From CAWBAT01 sp963810905 (GTDB lineage Bacteria > Acidobacteriota > Terriglobia > Versatilivoradales > Versatilivoraceae), in assembly GCA_963810905.1 (NCBI GenBank), contig CAWEPG010000006.1, positions 248,001-312,000 on the forward strand: DNA of 64,000 nt, written 5' to 3'. The notes under the pieces are model-generated. The model was not told the origin of the DNA and ran no database searches. It worked only from the letters and a program-made list of their open reading frames with translations. This document shows positions 17,870 through 26,160 of the stretch, in pieces. Position 1 is the first letter of the stretch. The number at the start of each line of letters is the position of its first letter. Both the position numbers and the translations under genes were made by a program.

Positions 17870-18199
17870 CTACGCAGGTTCAACGATGACAGCTGTTCCG
17901 TAACAAAGAACTTCTGTTACCCCTTGCATCAACTCCGTGGCATCGTATCTCACCCCAACAATGGCATTGGCACCCAACTGCTCCGCATGCTCTACCATTA
18001 AATCAAAGGCTTCCGCTCTTGTTTTTTCACAGAGGTTGGTAAACAAGGAAATGTTCCCGCCTACTAGGGTTTGAAGTGAGCCACCAATCGTTCCGAAAAG
18101 AGAACGCGAACGAACAGTAATTCCCCTCACAACCCCAAGTGAGCCAGTGATCCGGTATCCTTCCAGAATAAATGTGGTTGTTGTCATCGAGTGTTTCAT
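17870..18199 (-). CDS. YbjQ family (DUF74) protein
   Basis: A 109-residue protein of the YbjQ/DUF74 family. It shows the family pattern: an N-terminal GYRITGSLGVVRGITVRS, then LVEHAEQLGANAIVGVRYD and the C-terminal EVLCYGTAV. Members form pentameric beta/alpha rings; their function is not established, though a metal-binding role has been proposed. The gene is single, on the strand opposite to suf, with a good ribosome site (AGGAGCAAATC) before the start. Confidence 0.88.
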   Translation of the reverse strand: MKHSMTTTTFILEGYRITGSLGVVRGITVRSRSLFGTIGGSLQTLVGGNISLFTNLCEKTRAEAFDLMVEHAEQLGANAIVGVRYDATELMQGVTEVLCYGTAVIVEPA

Positions 18200-18300
18200 A
18201 AGAGATTTGCTCCTCTCTCTAAAAAGTTTTCCACAATCCCGCTAGAGTCGACCATCGCTGTACTCAGGCGATTTCACGATTGCTCCATTGAATACACGGA

Positions 18301-18858
18301 CTAGGGCATCTGCTGAAACAGGGTCCCTGCAAAGGGGAGTTCTTTAGGCATGGCTCCTTCATGACCGAGTAGCCAGCGTTTGCGATCGAGTCCACCGCCA
18401 TAACCTGTTAGCGAACCATTGGCTCCCATTACCCGATGGCATGGAACAATAATACCCACGGGATTATGCCCGACTGCCATTCCCACGGCGCGGGCCTTGT
18501 TGGCTTGACCCAAGCCGACTGCCAACTCGCTATAACTCACCGTCTTCCCCAAAGGAATCTGAAGCAACATGTTCCAGACTCTAATCTCAAAATCCGTTCC
18601 CTTCAAATTCAAGGCAAGTGGGTGCAAGAGTGAGAAGCTTCCGGAGAAATAGTTTTTCAGCCATTTGCCGGGCTTCTTGAATACCGGATGCGACTTATCT
18701 ATTACCGTGTATTCAGCATACAGTCGGTGCAGCCTGGCCTCCATGCCCGACAGTCGGCCTGGATCGCAAAATTCCAAGGCACATAGTCCATTGATTCCGG
18801 CTACGGCAATCATTGGGCCGAGCGGACTATCAAATCGTGTTTTGTAAAGGACTTCCAT
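18301..18858 (-). CDS. ogt: Methylated-DNA--protein-cysteine methyltransferase
   Basis: About 185 residues from the ATG at 18858, which is preceded by GGAGG at 5-6 nt; an eight-codon upstream extension lacks such a site. This is an Ogt/MGMT suicide repair enzyme that takes the methyl group from O6-methylguanine onto a cysteine. The C-terminal domain has the tyrosine/helix region GKTVSYSELAVGLG, the DNA-binding RAVGMAVGHNP, the active-site cysteine in IVPCHRVMGANG, and GYGGGLDRKRWLLGHE. The N-terminal half is the usual variable RNase-H-like domain. It is likely monocistronic. Confidence 0.95.
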   Translation of the reverse strand: MEVLYKTRFDSPLGPMIAVAGINGLCALEFCDPGRLSGMEARLHRLYAEYTVIDKSHPVFKKPGKWLKNYFSGSFSLLHPLALNLKGTDFEIRVWNMLLQIPLGKTVSYSELAVGLGQANKARAVGMAVGHNPVGIIVPCHRVMGANGSLTGYGGGLDRKRWLLGHEGAMPKELPFAGTLFQQMP

Positions 18859-18962
18859 GCGTCCTCCGTGCGATTTATTCAACCGAAAAAATCGTCTGCA
18901 AGATGCTCCATTCTGTGCGTCTTAAAAGTGAAGCAAGTCACTCAAACCTTGGAGGTAGTTCC

Positions 18963-19790
18963 ATGAAAATCAGTTATCCTTTCTTCACACTTATCGCCTT
19001 TGCTTTTATCACGCCTCTTATGGCCGCCGGGCAAGATGGCTTCGACCTGGAGATTCTGGTCAATGGTAACCCTGCTCCAGAATATTTCCATAATGGAAAA
19101 AACTACATAGAAGCAATAAAGGACAGGGAGTATTCGGTTCGGTTGAGAAACCCTTTCAATCGACGAGTTGCGGTAGCCTTGGCCGTGGACGGTCTCAATA
19201 CTATTGATGCCCGGCACACCACGGCACTGAATGCGAAAAAATGGGTCCTGGGTCCCTACGAGACCATCATCATTGAAGGTTGGCAAGTGAATCAAAAAGA
19301 AGCCAAGAGATTCTTTTTCACCTCTGAAGAGAAGTCCTACGGAAAATGGCTTGGGCATGATCAGGACTTAGGGGTCATCTCAGCTGTATTTTACAAAGAG
19401 AAAATTTGTGTTGAGCCTCATCCTGTCTTGTCCCAGGACATGCATAAATCCCGGTCTGCAGGCAGCCTCAAGGAAGCCGGCACCGCTCCAATGAAATCCA
19501 ATGAAACGGACGACCATCCCTCGATGGCTTCAAATGAAACGGCAACGCCGGCACCCAAAAAGGATGAATACGCAGCAACGGGGATGGGGCAAAGAAGTGA
19601 CCACCCAATCCAGTGGGTTTCCATGGAATTGGAACCGGCACCAGCTTCCACAATCAGTTTGAGATATGAATTTAGACCGGTGCTTGTCAAGATGGGGATC
19701 TTGCCGGTACAAGTTTCTCAAGATCCTTATTATCGAAGAGAACAGGCTCATGGGTTCAAAAATCAACAATTCTGTCCTGAGCCTAGGTAG
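18963..19790 (+). CDS. Exported protein of unknown function
   Basis: A 275-residue protein from the ATG at 18963, chosen for its GGAGG ribosome site and because it opens a clear signal peptide (MKISYPFFTLIAFAFITPLMAA). After cleavage comes a beta-rich domain with the pattern YSVRLRNPFNRRVAVALAVDG, WVLGPYETIIIEGW and RFFFTSEEKSYG; I have seen this pattern in uncharacterised exported proteins of several phyla but know no function. The middle (about residues 165-225) is Ser/Pro/Ala-rich, and the last 30 residues are again ordered. It is followed directly by a strong hairpin. Confidence 0.75.
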   Translation: MKISYPFFTLIAFAFITPLMAAGQDGFDLEILVNGNPAPEYFHNGKNYIEAIKDREYSVRLRNPFNRRVAVALAVDGLNTIDARHTTALNAKKWVLGPYETIIIEGWQVNQKEAKRFFFTSEEKSYGKWLGHDQDLGVISAVFYKEKICVEPHPVLSQDMHKSRSAGSLKEAGTAPMKSNETDDHPSMASNETATPAPKKDEYAATGMGQRSDHPIQWVSMELEPAPASTISLRYEFRPVLVKMGILPVQVSQDPYYRREQAHGFKNQQFCPEPR

Positions 19791-19795
19791 CTTTG

Positions 19796-19823
19796 TGGCG
19801 CCTGGCGTTCTCGCCAGGCGCCA
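19796..19823 (+). terminator. Perfect 12-bp hairpin downstream of the exported protein gene
   Basis: TGGCGCCTGGCG and CGCCAGGCGCCA pair perfectly around a TTCT loop, 5 nt after the stop codon at 19790. Only a short, interrupted T stretch follows (GTTTC), so it may be a weak terminator or an mRNA 3'-end stabiliser. Confidence 0.65.
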
Positions 19824-19964
19824 GTTTCAAGGAGTTGCTGATTTCTCATAGGGATGCATAGGTATGTTCGATGCATTTCCAATCATAAACTCTGAAGTCG
19901 AAGGAAAAGCTGTCTCCGGCAATCTATATCGCAGCTAGTTGAGAAATGATGAGCGTTACGTTCT

Positions 19965-20904
19965 TCATTTTGGGGGTTTTGGAGGGATAGTCTCTGCCTT
20001 CGGAGTGACCTCCGAAATATTGGGTGGAACCGCGGCCTTGACATTGCCCACTGCCCAGGCAATTCCCCCGAGCAAGACACTCTGAAAAATCGGGTTTGTC
20101 CAGACGTCTTCCCGGTGGCCCATCGAAGTATAGAATACTCGGCCTTTACCATCTTTGCGAGCCCATGTAGCCGGATAATCCGGGCGCTGCGTAATCGGTT
20201 CCAATCATCCCCTGTGTCACCTGTACCAGGATGACATGAAGGTCCGGCGCAAAGTTTTTTAGCGAATACCATTCGTCATTGATCTTAAATTCCGTTCCCA
20301 GTTTTTCGACTCCGGGAAAGTGCGGTGATGTCACTCGCATCGTGGCCTCCTGCTGGGGACCGTGGCGGATGAATTCTCCTCCGATCATCTGAATATAAGG
20401 ATCTCTTTTCTCTATGGGCTGAGTCTCAAATTCAGGGCCCAGAGAGTGGAAAGTGTCTGTGGCCGAATGGGTCCCAAGAAATCCTTTGCCGGATCGAATC
20501 GCCTCGAGGAGAGCCACTTTACCTTCAAGCGTCATCGGCGGGTTCTTGTCTCCCATCGCCTGAGTCAAATCGCCGGTTGTATAAAAGAAAATCGCATCGA
20601 ATCCTTTGAGATTCTGACGGGTGAAAATGGATCCATCCTTGCTAGCAACGACGTCAAATCCATGAGTTTTGCCTAACTCGATGAGGACCTTTTCGGCAGG
20701 ACTGAGTGCATTGCCGTTGCGCCGGATCGCACTGTGTTCATAGCCTGACGATTTAGAGAAAAATAGAATCTTACGGGGTGGATTCTTTGCAAAAAGCTCC
20801 AAAGAAGAATGTATTGTCCAGCCAACACTGCTGGCAATCAAGGTTCGGAGAGCTTGGCGACGATCGATCAGATGGTGGATTAGGCTGGAAAGATTTCGAG
20901 ACAT
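19965..20904 (-). pseudogene. ThuA-domain protein, interrupted by a one-base frameshift
   Basis: Two open frames together give a ThuA-like (trehalose utilisation-type, glutamine-amidotransferase-fold) protein. The first part (20146-20904) has a Tat-like start with RRQALR, then KILFFSKSSGYEHS, GKGFLGTHSATDTF and NDEWYSLKNF; the second (19965-20204) continues with RPDYPATWARKDGKGRVFYTSMGHREDVW, a typical ThuA C-terminus (region given). Removing one base near 20190 joins ...MIGTDY to QRPDYPATW with no loss, so the break is a single-base indel. ThuA-like proteins in this fold are often linked to sugar breakdown, but the exact reaction is poorly known. It is either a recent pseudogene or a sequencing error. 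Confidence 0.8.
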
Positions 20905-21268
20905 CCTGCCCCCTTTTCTACTCCGCGCATTGTCTTGCGAGTTTCTGTGCGTCCAATTAACTGATCGGTCTCAACGACAAAATTGCAACTCGCTCAACTA
21001 TTAATAATGATCATAAGACTACTATTTGAACCAAGAAAAATTCCAGAAGCGAATTTCGGGAACGTTTCATAGAGAGGCATGTACATCTTTTAGCTATCAA
21101 TATGAGACTTCGTAGGATTCAATGATTCGCAGTGAAAGGCAAACTCAGTCATGTCCTCTTGGGGAGTTAGAGGATAAGTACGATGGAGCTTGTTATCTGA
21201 ATCCAAGAAATGCAGTGTTTCGGGGAGAACTAGCACTCACGTTCCGGCCAATCGGACCTGCATTGCGA
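20905..21268. other. Intergenic stretch without a recognisable gene
   Basis: About 360 bp, AT-richer than its flanks, between the thuA-like gene and the small gene ending at 21269. I see no convincing open frame, RNA gene or repeat. The + strand frame at 21122-21388 lies mostly opposite the better-supported small gene and has no family features. Confidence 0.5.
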
Positions 21269-21526
21269 TCATTGAATTTCGGAAATTTGCTTATCAACAG
21301 CGGCCAGCGAATTCTCCAGAAACAATTTGTAACGCGGGTTTTCTGTGGATTGGATATCGCTCAAGAGCCGCGTCCGAGCCAGAAGTAAGGTCTCCTTCTC
21401 GCGTGAAAGCCGAGGAGGCCTATTGATATGGCGGCCTTTAGTTGCAACTGCAACCTGATCTTCTTTCCCTGAATGGGAATCGTCAATTTGATTTTCAACT
21501 GATTTGCTTTCCCAACCTCTAGCCAT
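21269..21526 (-). CDS. Small conserved protein starting MARGWESKS, function unknown
   Basis: An 85-residue protein from the ATG at 21526, which has GGAG 9 nt upstream. It starts MARGWESKSVE, then a polar stretch, then a charged helical C-terminal half (SREKETLLLARTRLLSDI, RYKLFLENSLAAVDKQI). I recall small proteins with this same start and a similar helical end in acidobacterial genomes, where they are unnamed. It is probably a small soluble cytoplasmic helical protein; the function is unknown. If the recall is right, it is also a taxonomic hint. Confidence 0.65.
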   Translation of the reverse strand: MARGWESKSVENQIDDSHSGKEDQVAVATKGRHINRPPRLSREKETLLLARTRLLSDIQSTENPRYKLFLENSLAAVDKQISEIQ

Positions 21527-21641
21527 AAATTTCTCCACAGGGTCCTACGATGGTTTTCAATGAAAGGGTGGGAAACGGGTATCTGAAAATCCAGAGAAAC
21601 GATAAACCCTTACGGGATTGCGCCCCCGTCATTGAGCGACA

Positions 21642-22049
21642 TTAAGGCGTGTGAATTTCACCAGCCCAGGCCGTTCCCGTGACAATGTCGTAAAGTTCAG
21701 GAAAGCGGTCTTTTAAGTCCGATCCTTTAAGCTTTTCAGCCAGAATGACTCCCCCTCCACTGCTGACCGTGTAAAGCAGGCAATTCTCCCCGCTGTAAAC
21801 CGTGATTCGGTTCTCTCGCGTCTCTAAGATGAGGATGGCTTTTTCAACTTGCCCCTCTTGGGTTACTGCTGTTTGCTGGCGAGTGGCTTCCAATTGGAAA
21901 AGCTTTTTCTGGAGCGGACATTTTGCCTGATATTTAACCGGAGATAATTGCTGACCATCGGGTACAAACTTGATGAAAAGTGGAGAGGAGTTTGAAATCA
22001 AGACAAACCCGAGGAAAATCCCGCAACTGATGAAGAATCGTTGCATCAT
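21642..22049 (-). CDS. Small exported protein of unknown function
   Basis: A 135-residue protein with a hydrophobic N-terminal segment (about residues 5-22) that is likely a signal peptide or membrane anchor. The rest is beta-rich, ending in AEKLKGSDLKDRFPELYDIV and TGTAWAGEIHTP. There are two cysteines (CPLQKK and NCLLYT) that could form a disulphide. I do not recognise the family. Another start, one codon later (MQRFF), is possible. It is a single gene on this strand. Confidence 0.6.
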   Translation of the reverse strand: MMQRFFISCGIFLGFVLISNSSPLFIKFVPDGQQLSPVKYQAKCPLQKKLFQLEATRQQTAVTQEGQVEKAILILETRENRITVYSGENCLLYTVSSGGGVILAEKLKGSDLKDRFPELYDIVTGTAWAGEIHTP

Positions 22050-22305
22050 GCTCTCTCTAAAAGCCGACGTTGCTATTGAATCAAAAAGTTACGGTCAATT
22101 TTGACCAGGAAGAACTTGGAGACAGTACTTGATCAGGAATTGTCGATGATTTGATTGCCCTGAAGGACCCAAGAAAAAGTAGAGCCCGTATCCTGGTATG
22201 ATCAAAACTTTACTGCTTTTCCTCTGGTACAAGCTCAAATACATTATACATCAAAAAGCTTTTGTATTGTGGTAATGTTTCGCTCTCAGTATCGAGACTA
22301 AAGAG

Positions 22306-23100
22306 ATGGGGAATGTGATGCGAGACTACCTTGAAGTCGCTGTTGAAGCCGCCAAAATAGGAGGAGATGTCCTTCGGCAATACTACGGGAAAGCCAAAGA
22401 AATCGAATACAAGGCCGAGATTGACCTCGTAACTCATGTCGACAAACGCTCAGAACAGTTGATTGTGGAATGGCTTAATTCGCGCTTCCCCCATCATTCT
22501 ATCCTTGCTGAAGAGGGCACGGAAATGCAGCGGTCCGAGGAGTTTAGATGGGTTATCGACCCCCTAGATGGGACCACCAACTATGCGCATGACTATCCTC
22601 TCTTCGCTGTTTCGGTTGCCATGGAGCAGAACAGCCAGCTGATCGTCGGAGTTGTTTACAATCCTGTCAGCGAAGAACTTTTTGTTGCGGAAAAGGGAAA
22701 TGGAGCTTATTTGAACGGCAGAAAAATTCAAGTCTCTCAAGTGGACAAACTTCGGCAGGCACTAGTCTCCACGGGTTTCCCCTATGAGCTTTTCAAAGAT
22801 CTAGATGACGCAATGAGCTATTTCATAAGTTTCATGAAAACGGCTCAAGGGGTCCGGCGTGATGGATCTGCGGCGCTCGACTTGTGCTACTTGGCGATGG
22901 GCCGTACCGATGGATTCTGGGAGCGGAAACTGAAGCCTTGGGATTCTGCAGCGGGTGCCTTGATCGTGCTAGAAGCCGGTGGGACCGTCACGGATTTTCA
23001 CGGGAGCGACTTCTCGATTTATGGAGATGAGCTTCTCGCCAGTAACGGACTGATTCACGACTCGATGATGGCTGCTATTCGAGATCGGAACCAACCATGA
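22306..23100 (+). CDS. suhB: Inositol monophosphatase family protein
   Basis: A 264-residue Mg-dependent sugar phosphatase of the SuhB/inositol-1-monophosphatase family. The metal site is visible: EEGTE (about residues 67-71), the signature WVIDPLDGTTNYAH (residues 82-95) and the C-terminal LKPWDSAAGALIVLEAGG. Likely substrates are myo-inositol 1-phosphate or related sugar phosphates. The start could be the ATG at 22306 or the ATG at 22318 (MRDYLEV), which has GGGGA just upstream; the second fits the family length slightly better. The symbol is a family name. Confidence 0.92.
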   Translation: MGNVMRDYLEVAVEAAKIGGDVLRQYYGKAKEIEYKAEIDLVTHVDKRSEQLIVEWLNSRFPHHSILAEEGTEMQRSEEFRWVIDPLDGTTNYAHDYPLFAVSVAMEQNSQLIVGVVYNPVSEELFVAEKGNGAYLNGRKIQVSQVDKLRQALVSTGFPYELFKDLDDAMSYFISFMKTAQGVRRDGSAALDLCYLAMGRTDGFWERKLKPWDSAAGALIVLEAGGTVTDFHGSDFSIYGDELLASNGLIHDSMMAAIRDRNQP

Positions 23101-23130
23101 ATCTGCTCACCACCCATCTGCTGAACTGAC

Positions 23131-24348
23131 GTGTTGGTCAATTTGGCCATCATTGCAGAAAGACCCCGAGTGCCGCTTCAACTCGAACGAAGCGGGTTTT
23201 TCACCACGCCCAAAAGGTACTTATCATTCCTCGTGATGATTTGGATTGATTTTCACACCTCCCCCTTTTTCAAGAACCTGAAGGGTCGAAGGGCCGCCTG
23301 CCTCGTCTGGATTTGCCTCCTCATTCCTTTCTTTACCCTGTCGTCCGCTGCGCACATGACAGGGGTCAGTTACACAGAGATCGAAATTGGAAAACAGGAA
23401 ATTGGAGTCTGGCTTCAATTCAATTTGCGCGAACTAAAGTTTGCGCGGCAGTTCGATCGAAATAACGACCTGCTCATCACGGATGAGGAAGTTCAAGCGG
23501 AAGCCCCGTTAATGGCACCACAGCTATTGGAACAGTTTCGGATCTTTGGAAGTGGAGAGGAGGGGCAAGGAAGAATGACCGAAGTGAATTTCAATCCTCA
23601 GACAGGGGAGCTCCGTTGCCACTTGAAGTATGCATTTAAGAGACCTCTAGAGGATGTTGTATTTCGGGTAACACTGCACTCCCTTACGGATTCAGGGCAT
23701 TGGGACCTTGCCCGCATTCATTACGATGGTGTTGAGGAGCAGCGCTATTTCAACTTGGAGACGCAGGAGGGCCGAGTCGAACTGCGCCGGGAACCACGAA
23801 GCTACTTCAAGTTGGCATGGCGATCCGCTACTTATGCAGTCAAAGAATACTTTTCGGCTCCCGAATCTGCGGCTTTCCTCTTGGGATTGATTTTGATGGA
23901 AGCCACTTGGGAAGGCCTTGGAATCGTCGTAGCGATGTATTTCTTGGGTGAAGCGGCCGCATTCTCCTACGACACCTGGCACGGGCCAATTTTGTCGGTT
24001 CGATTTGTCCATTCAGCAATTCCATTGAGCCTAGCCTACATTGCGGCTGAAAATGTGCTCATCAAGAAAATCCGATATCGAGGGGCTATTGCGGGTTTTC
24101 TTGGGGTTATATACGGACTGAATTACTCAGATCTGGCTCGGAGCATTGGCTATCCCAGAAAAGGGATGATTCTTTCATTGCTGTCTTTTCAATTAGGTTT
24201 GGTAATGGTACTGGCTCTCGTGAGTATTCTGATATTCGCCACCTTGAAGCGGCTCAACGCGTATCGTTATTCCCAACAGCTTTTCCTTTTGCTCTCGATT
24301 GGACTCATTGGATTAGGTTTGTTCCGCTTTGTGCAGGTGACTTTTTAG
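23131..24348 (+). CDS. HupE/UreJ-like membrane protein
   Basis: A protein of up to 405 residues with an exported N-terminal domain and a C-terminal membrane domain. After a hydrophobic segment (about residues 55-72) there is a beta-rich region of about 160 residues including FDRNNDLLITDEE, a single EF-hand-like loop, then six or so membrane helices from about residue 245 to the end. This architecture matches the HupE/UreJ_2 group, some members of which are linked to metal uptake. The GTG start at 23131 has no ribosome site; an ATG at 23236 (MIWIDFH) is a likely alternative. Substrate unknown. Confidence 0.65.
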   Translation: MLVNLAIIAERPRVPLQLERSGFFTTPKRYLSFLVMIWIDFHTSPFFKNLKGRRAACLVWICLLIPFFTLSSAAHMTGVSYTEIEIGKQEIGVWLQFNLRELKFARQFDRNNDLLITDEEVQAEAPLMAPQLLEQFRIFGSGEEGQGRMTEVNFNPQTGELRCHLKYAFKRPLEDVVFRVTLHSLTDSGHWDLARIHYDGVEEQRYFNLETQEGRVELRREPRSYFKLAWRSATYAVKEYFSAPESAAFLLGLILMEATWEGLGIVVAMYFLGEAAAFSYDTWHGPILSVRFVHSAIPLSLAYIAAENVLIKKIRYRGAIAGFLGVIYGLNYSDLARSIGYPRKGMILSLLSFQLGLVMVLALVSILIFATLKRLNAYRYSQQLFLLLSIGLIGLGLFRFVQVTF

Positions 24349-24456
24349 ACTTGCGTGGACGAAGTCGGTAACAAGACCTCTAAGGGATACGGCGAGAGAA
24401 AATGCGAAGGCTAAAGGCGGATCCGTCGGGCAAAATGGAAAGGACTATCAGACGAT

Positions 24457-24969
24457 CTACTGCAGTAGGTCTTCAATATGATAAATCATTTCTTTTCGGC
24501 TGTAGGCGGCAATCTCGACGATTCCAGTATCCATACGAATGGCGTCCTCCGGGCAAGCCTCTACACAAAAACCGCAAAAAATGCAGACACCAAGGTCGAT
24601 ATCAAAACGGATGGGATATTTCTCGACGTTGGGATCTGGATGCTCGCCGGCCACAATGTAGATACAGCGGGCAGGGCAAGCTGTTTCACACATCATGCAG
24701 GCAACACAACGGGGACTTCCGTCTTCACGCTGGGTTAGCCGATGACGGCTCCGATAGCGCGGGGAAAAGGGGCGACGCTCTTCAGGGTACTGAAAAGTCA
24801 CTGCTCCTTTTTCCAGAGTATTAAGCCCGAGCTGGGTCCTGATGTGTTTGCTCAAATTCAGAAAGAAGTGCCGTCCGGTAAGCCAGAGCCCCTTGAAAAC
24901 TTCTACCAGGTAGAATCGTTCGACAAAAGTCAGTTCGCGTCGTTCCATAAGTCCATTCTTTGAAATCAC
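24457..24969 (-). CDS. nuoI: NADH-quinone oxidoreductase subunit I
   Basis: A 170-residue complex I subunit that holds the two [4Fe-4S] clusters (N6a, N6b) passing electrons towards the quinone site. The two ferredoxin motifs are CVACMMCETACPARC and CIFCGFCVEACPEDA. The GTG at 24969 overlaps the nuoH stop (GTGA); an ATG seven codons later is the alternative. It is the last gene of this nuo block: the usual nuoJ-N do not follow. Confidence 0.96.
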   Translation of the reverse strand: MISKNGLMERRELTFVERFYLVEVFKGLWLTGRHFFLNLSKHIRTQLGLNTLEKGAVTFQYPEERRPFSPRYRSRHRLTQREDGSPRCVACMMCETACPARCIYIVAGEHPDPNVEKYPIRFDIDLGVCIFCGFCVEACPEDAIRMDTGIVEIAAYSRKEMIYHIEDLLQ

Positions 24970-26048
24970 TGAAGGAAGAGGATTACCGCGCCCGTGACCA
25001 GCAGGTTCAGAATCGAGAGCGGAAAAATCATCTGCCAGCCGAGCCGCATGAGCTGGTCATAACGAAAACGCGGCAAGGTCCACCGGATTAATAAGAGAAG
25101 CCAGCAAAAGAAAAAGACCTTAATTCCGTAAGACAGGACCTGGAAGAAAGCGACCCAGAATTGCGAAATTTCAACCGTCATCCCGCCGGGGAAATAAAAG
25201 CCCTTCTGGTACAAATACGGAACTTGCCAGCCACCAAAGAATAGAGTGGTGACCAAGGCAGCAATAAGAACCGTTTCAACGAAGTCAGTGAGCATGAACA
25301 GACCAAATTTCATGCTACTGTATTCGACGAAATAACCGATGATTTCAGATTCACCTTCAGGCAGATCGAAAGGGACACGCTTAGTCTCGGCTATTCCCGC
25401 AACCAGAAACAAAATGCAACCAATGGGTTGAACAACGAATCCCCACTTGGGAAGAAATCCCCAGAGCAACTGCCCCTGGCCTCTCACAATTTCCTGCAAG
25501 CTCATGGACTCGAAGATCATGAGTACCCCCAGAATAGTTGCCCCAATGGTGATCTCGTAAGAGAACATCTGGGAACTACCGCGCATTCCGCCAAGAAACG
25601 CATAATTATTGTTGGAGGACCATCCCGCCAACACAACCCCGTAAATCCCGAGAGACATGGCAGCAAAGATAAATAAAACGCCTACATTCAAATCAATGAT
25701 CTGAAGATTGATCTCGCGGCCAAACAACGTGATCACATTCCCGAACGGGATGACGGCAAAGCCTATCAGCGCAAAGAAAGCAGCCAGAAAGGGTGCCAGG
25801 GTGTGAATGAAACGATGGGCGTTTTCGGGAACAAACTCTTCTTTGGTAAACATCTTTAATCCGTCTGCGAGAACTTGAAAAAGTCCAAACAAGCGAAACC
25901 CGAAAATCGAGGCTCGGTTTGCCCCAATGCGGTCTTGCATGACGGCACTTTGCTTTCGCTCCATCCAGGTCAGAATTGCTGCCAGGTTAAGGACGCCAAT
26001 TAATACGACCAAAACCTTCGTGAGTTCGATACCTAGAGTTGCCAGCAT
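24966..26048 (-). CDS. nuoH: NADH-quinone oxidoreductase subunit H
   Basis: A 360-residue membrane subunit of complex I with about eight to nine helices, forming part of the quinone chamber. Conserved stretches include TWMERKQSAVMQDRIGANRA near the N-terminus, the GWSSNNNYAFLGGMRGSSQM loop, and ETKRVPFDLPEGESEIIGYF (regions given). The family's length and order are normal. It overlaps nuoI by 4 nt; there is a 112-bp spacer to nuoG. Confidence 0.97.
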   Translation of the reverse strand: MLATLGIELTKVLVVLIGVLNLAAILTWMERKQSAVMQDRIGANRASIFGFRLFGLFQVLADGLKMFTKEEFVPENAHRFIHTLAPFLAAFFALIGFAVIPFGNVITLFGREINLQIIDLNVGVLFIFAAMSLGIYGVVLAGWSSNNNYAFLGGMRGSSQMFSYEITIGATILGVLMIFESMSLQEIVRGQGQLLWGFLPKWGFVVQPIGCILFLVAGIAETKRVPFDLPEGESEIIGYFVEYSSMKFGLFMLTDFVETVLIAALVTTLFFGGWQVPYLYQKGFYFPGGMTVEISQFWVAFFQVLSYGIKVFFFCWLLLLIRWTLPRFRYDQLMRLGWQMIFPLSILNLLVTGAVILFLQ

Positions 26049-26160
26049 AAGTATTAAGCAATCTCCATCAAAAGAGGCCGTCTATCTCGGGCTGGAAAAA
26101 AGTTGAGAAGCAAAGTCTGTCAGCGAAAAGCCGGAAGAGCAGAATATCTTCGCAGTCCCT

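Noticed and set aside
21122..21426. + strand frames of 88 and 78 residues
   Set aside because: Mostly opposite the MARGWESKS gene, which has a better ribosome site and family-like sequence.
24402..24824. + strand open frame of 140 residues
   Set aside because: It lies opposite nuoI, whose ferredoxin motifs are unmistakable; the + frame is an Arg-rich shadow.
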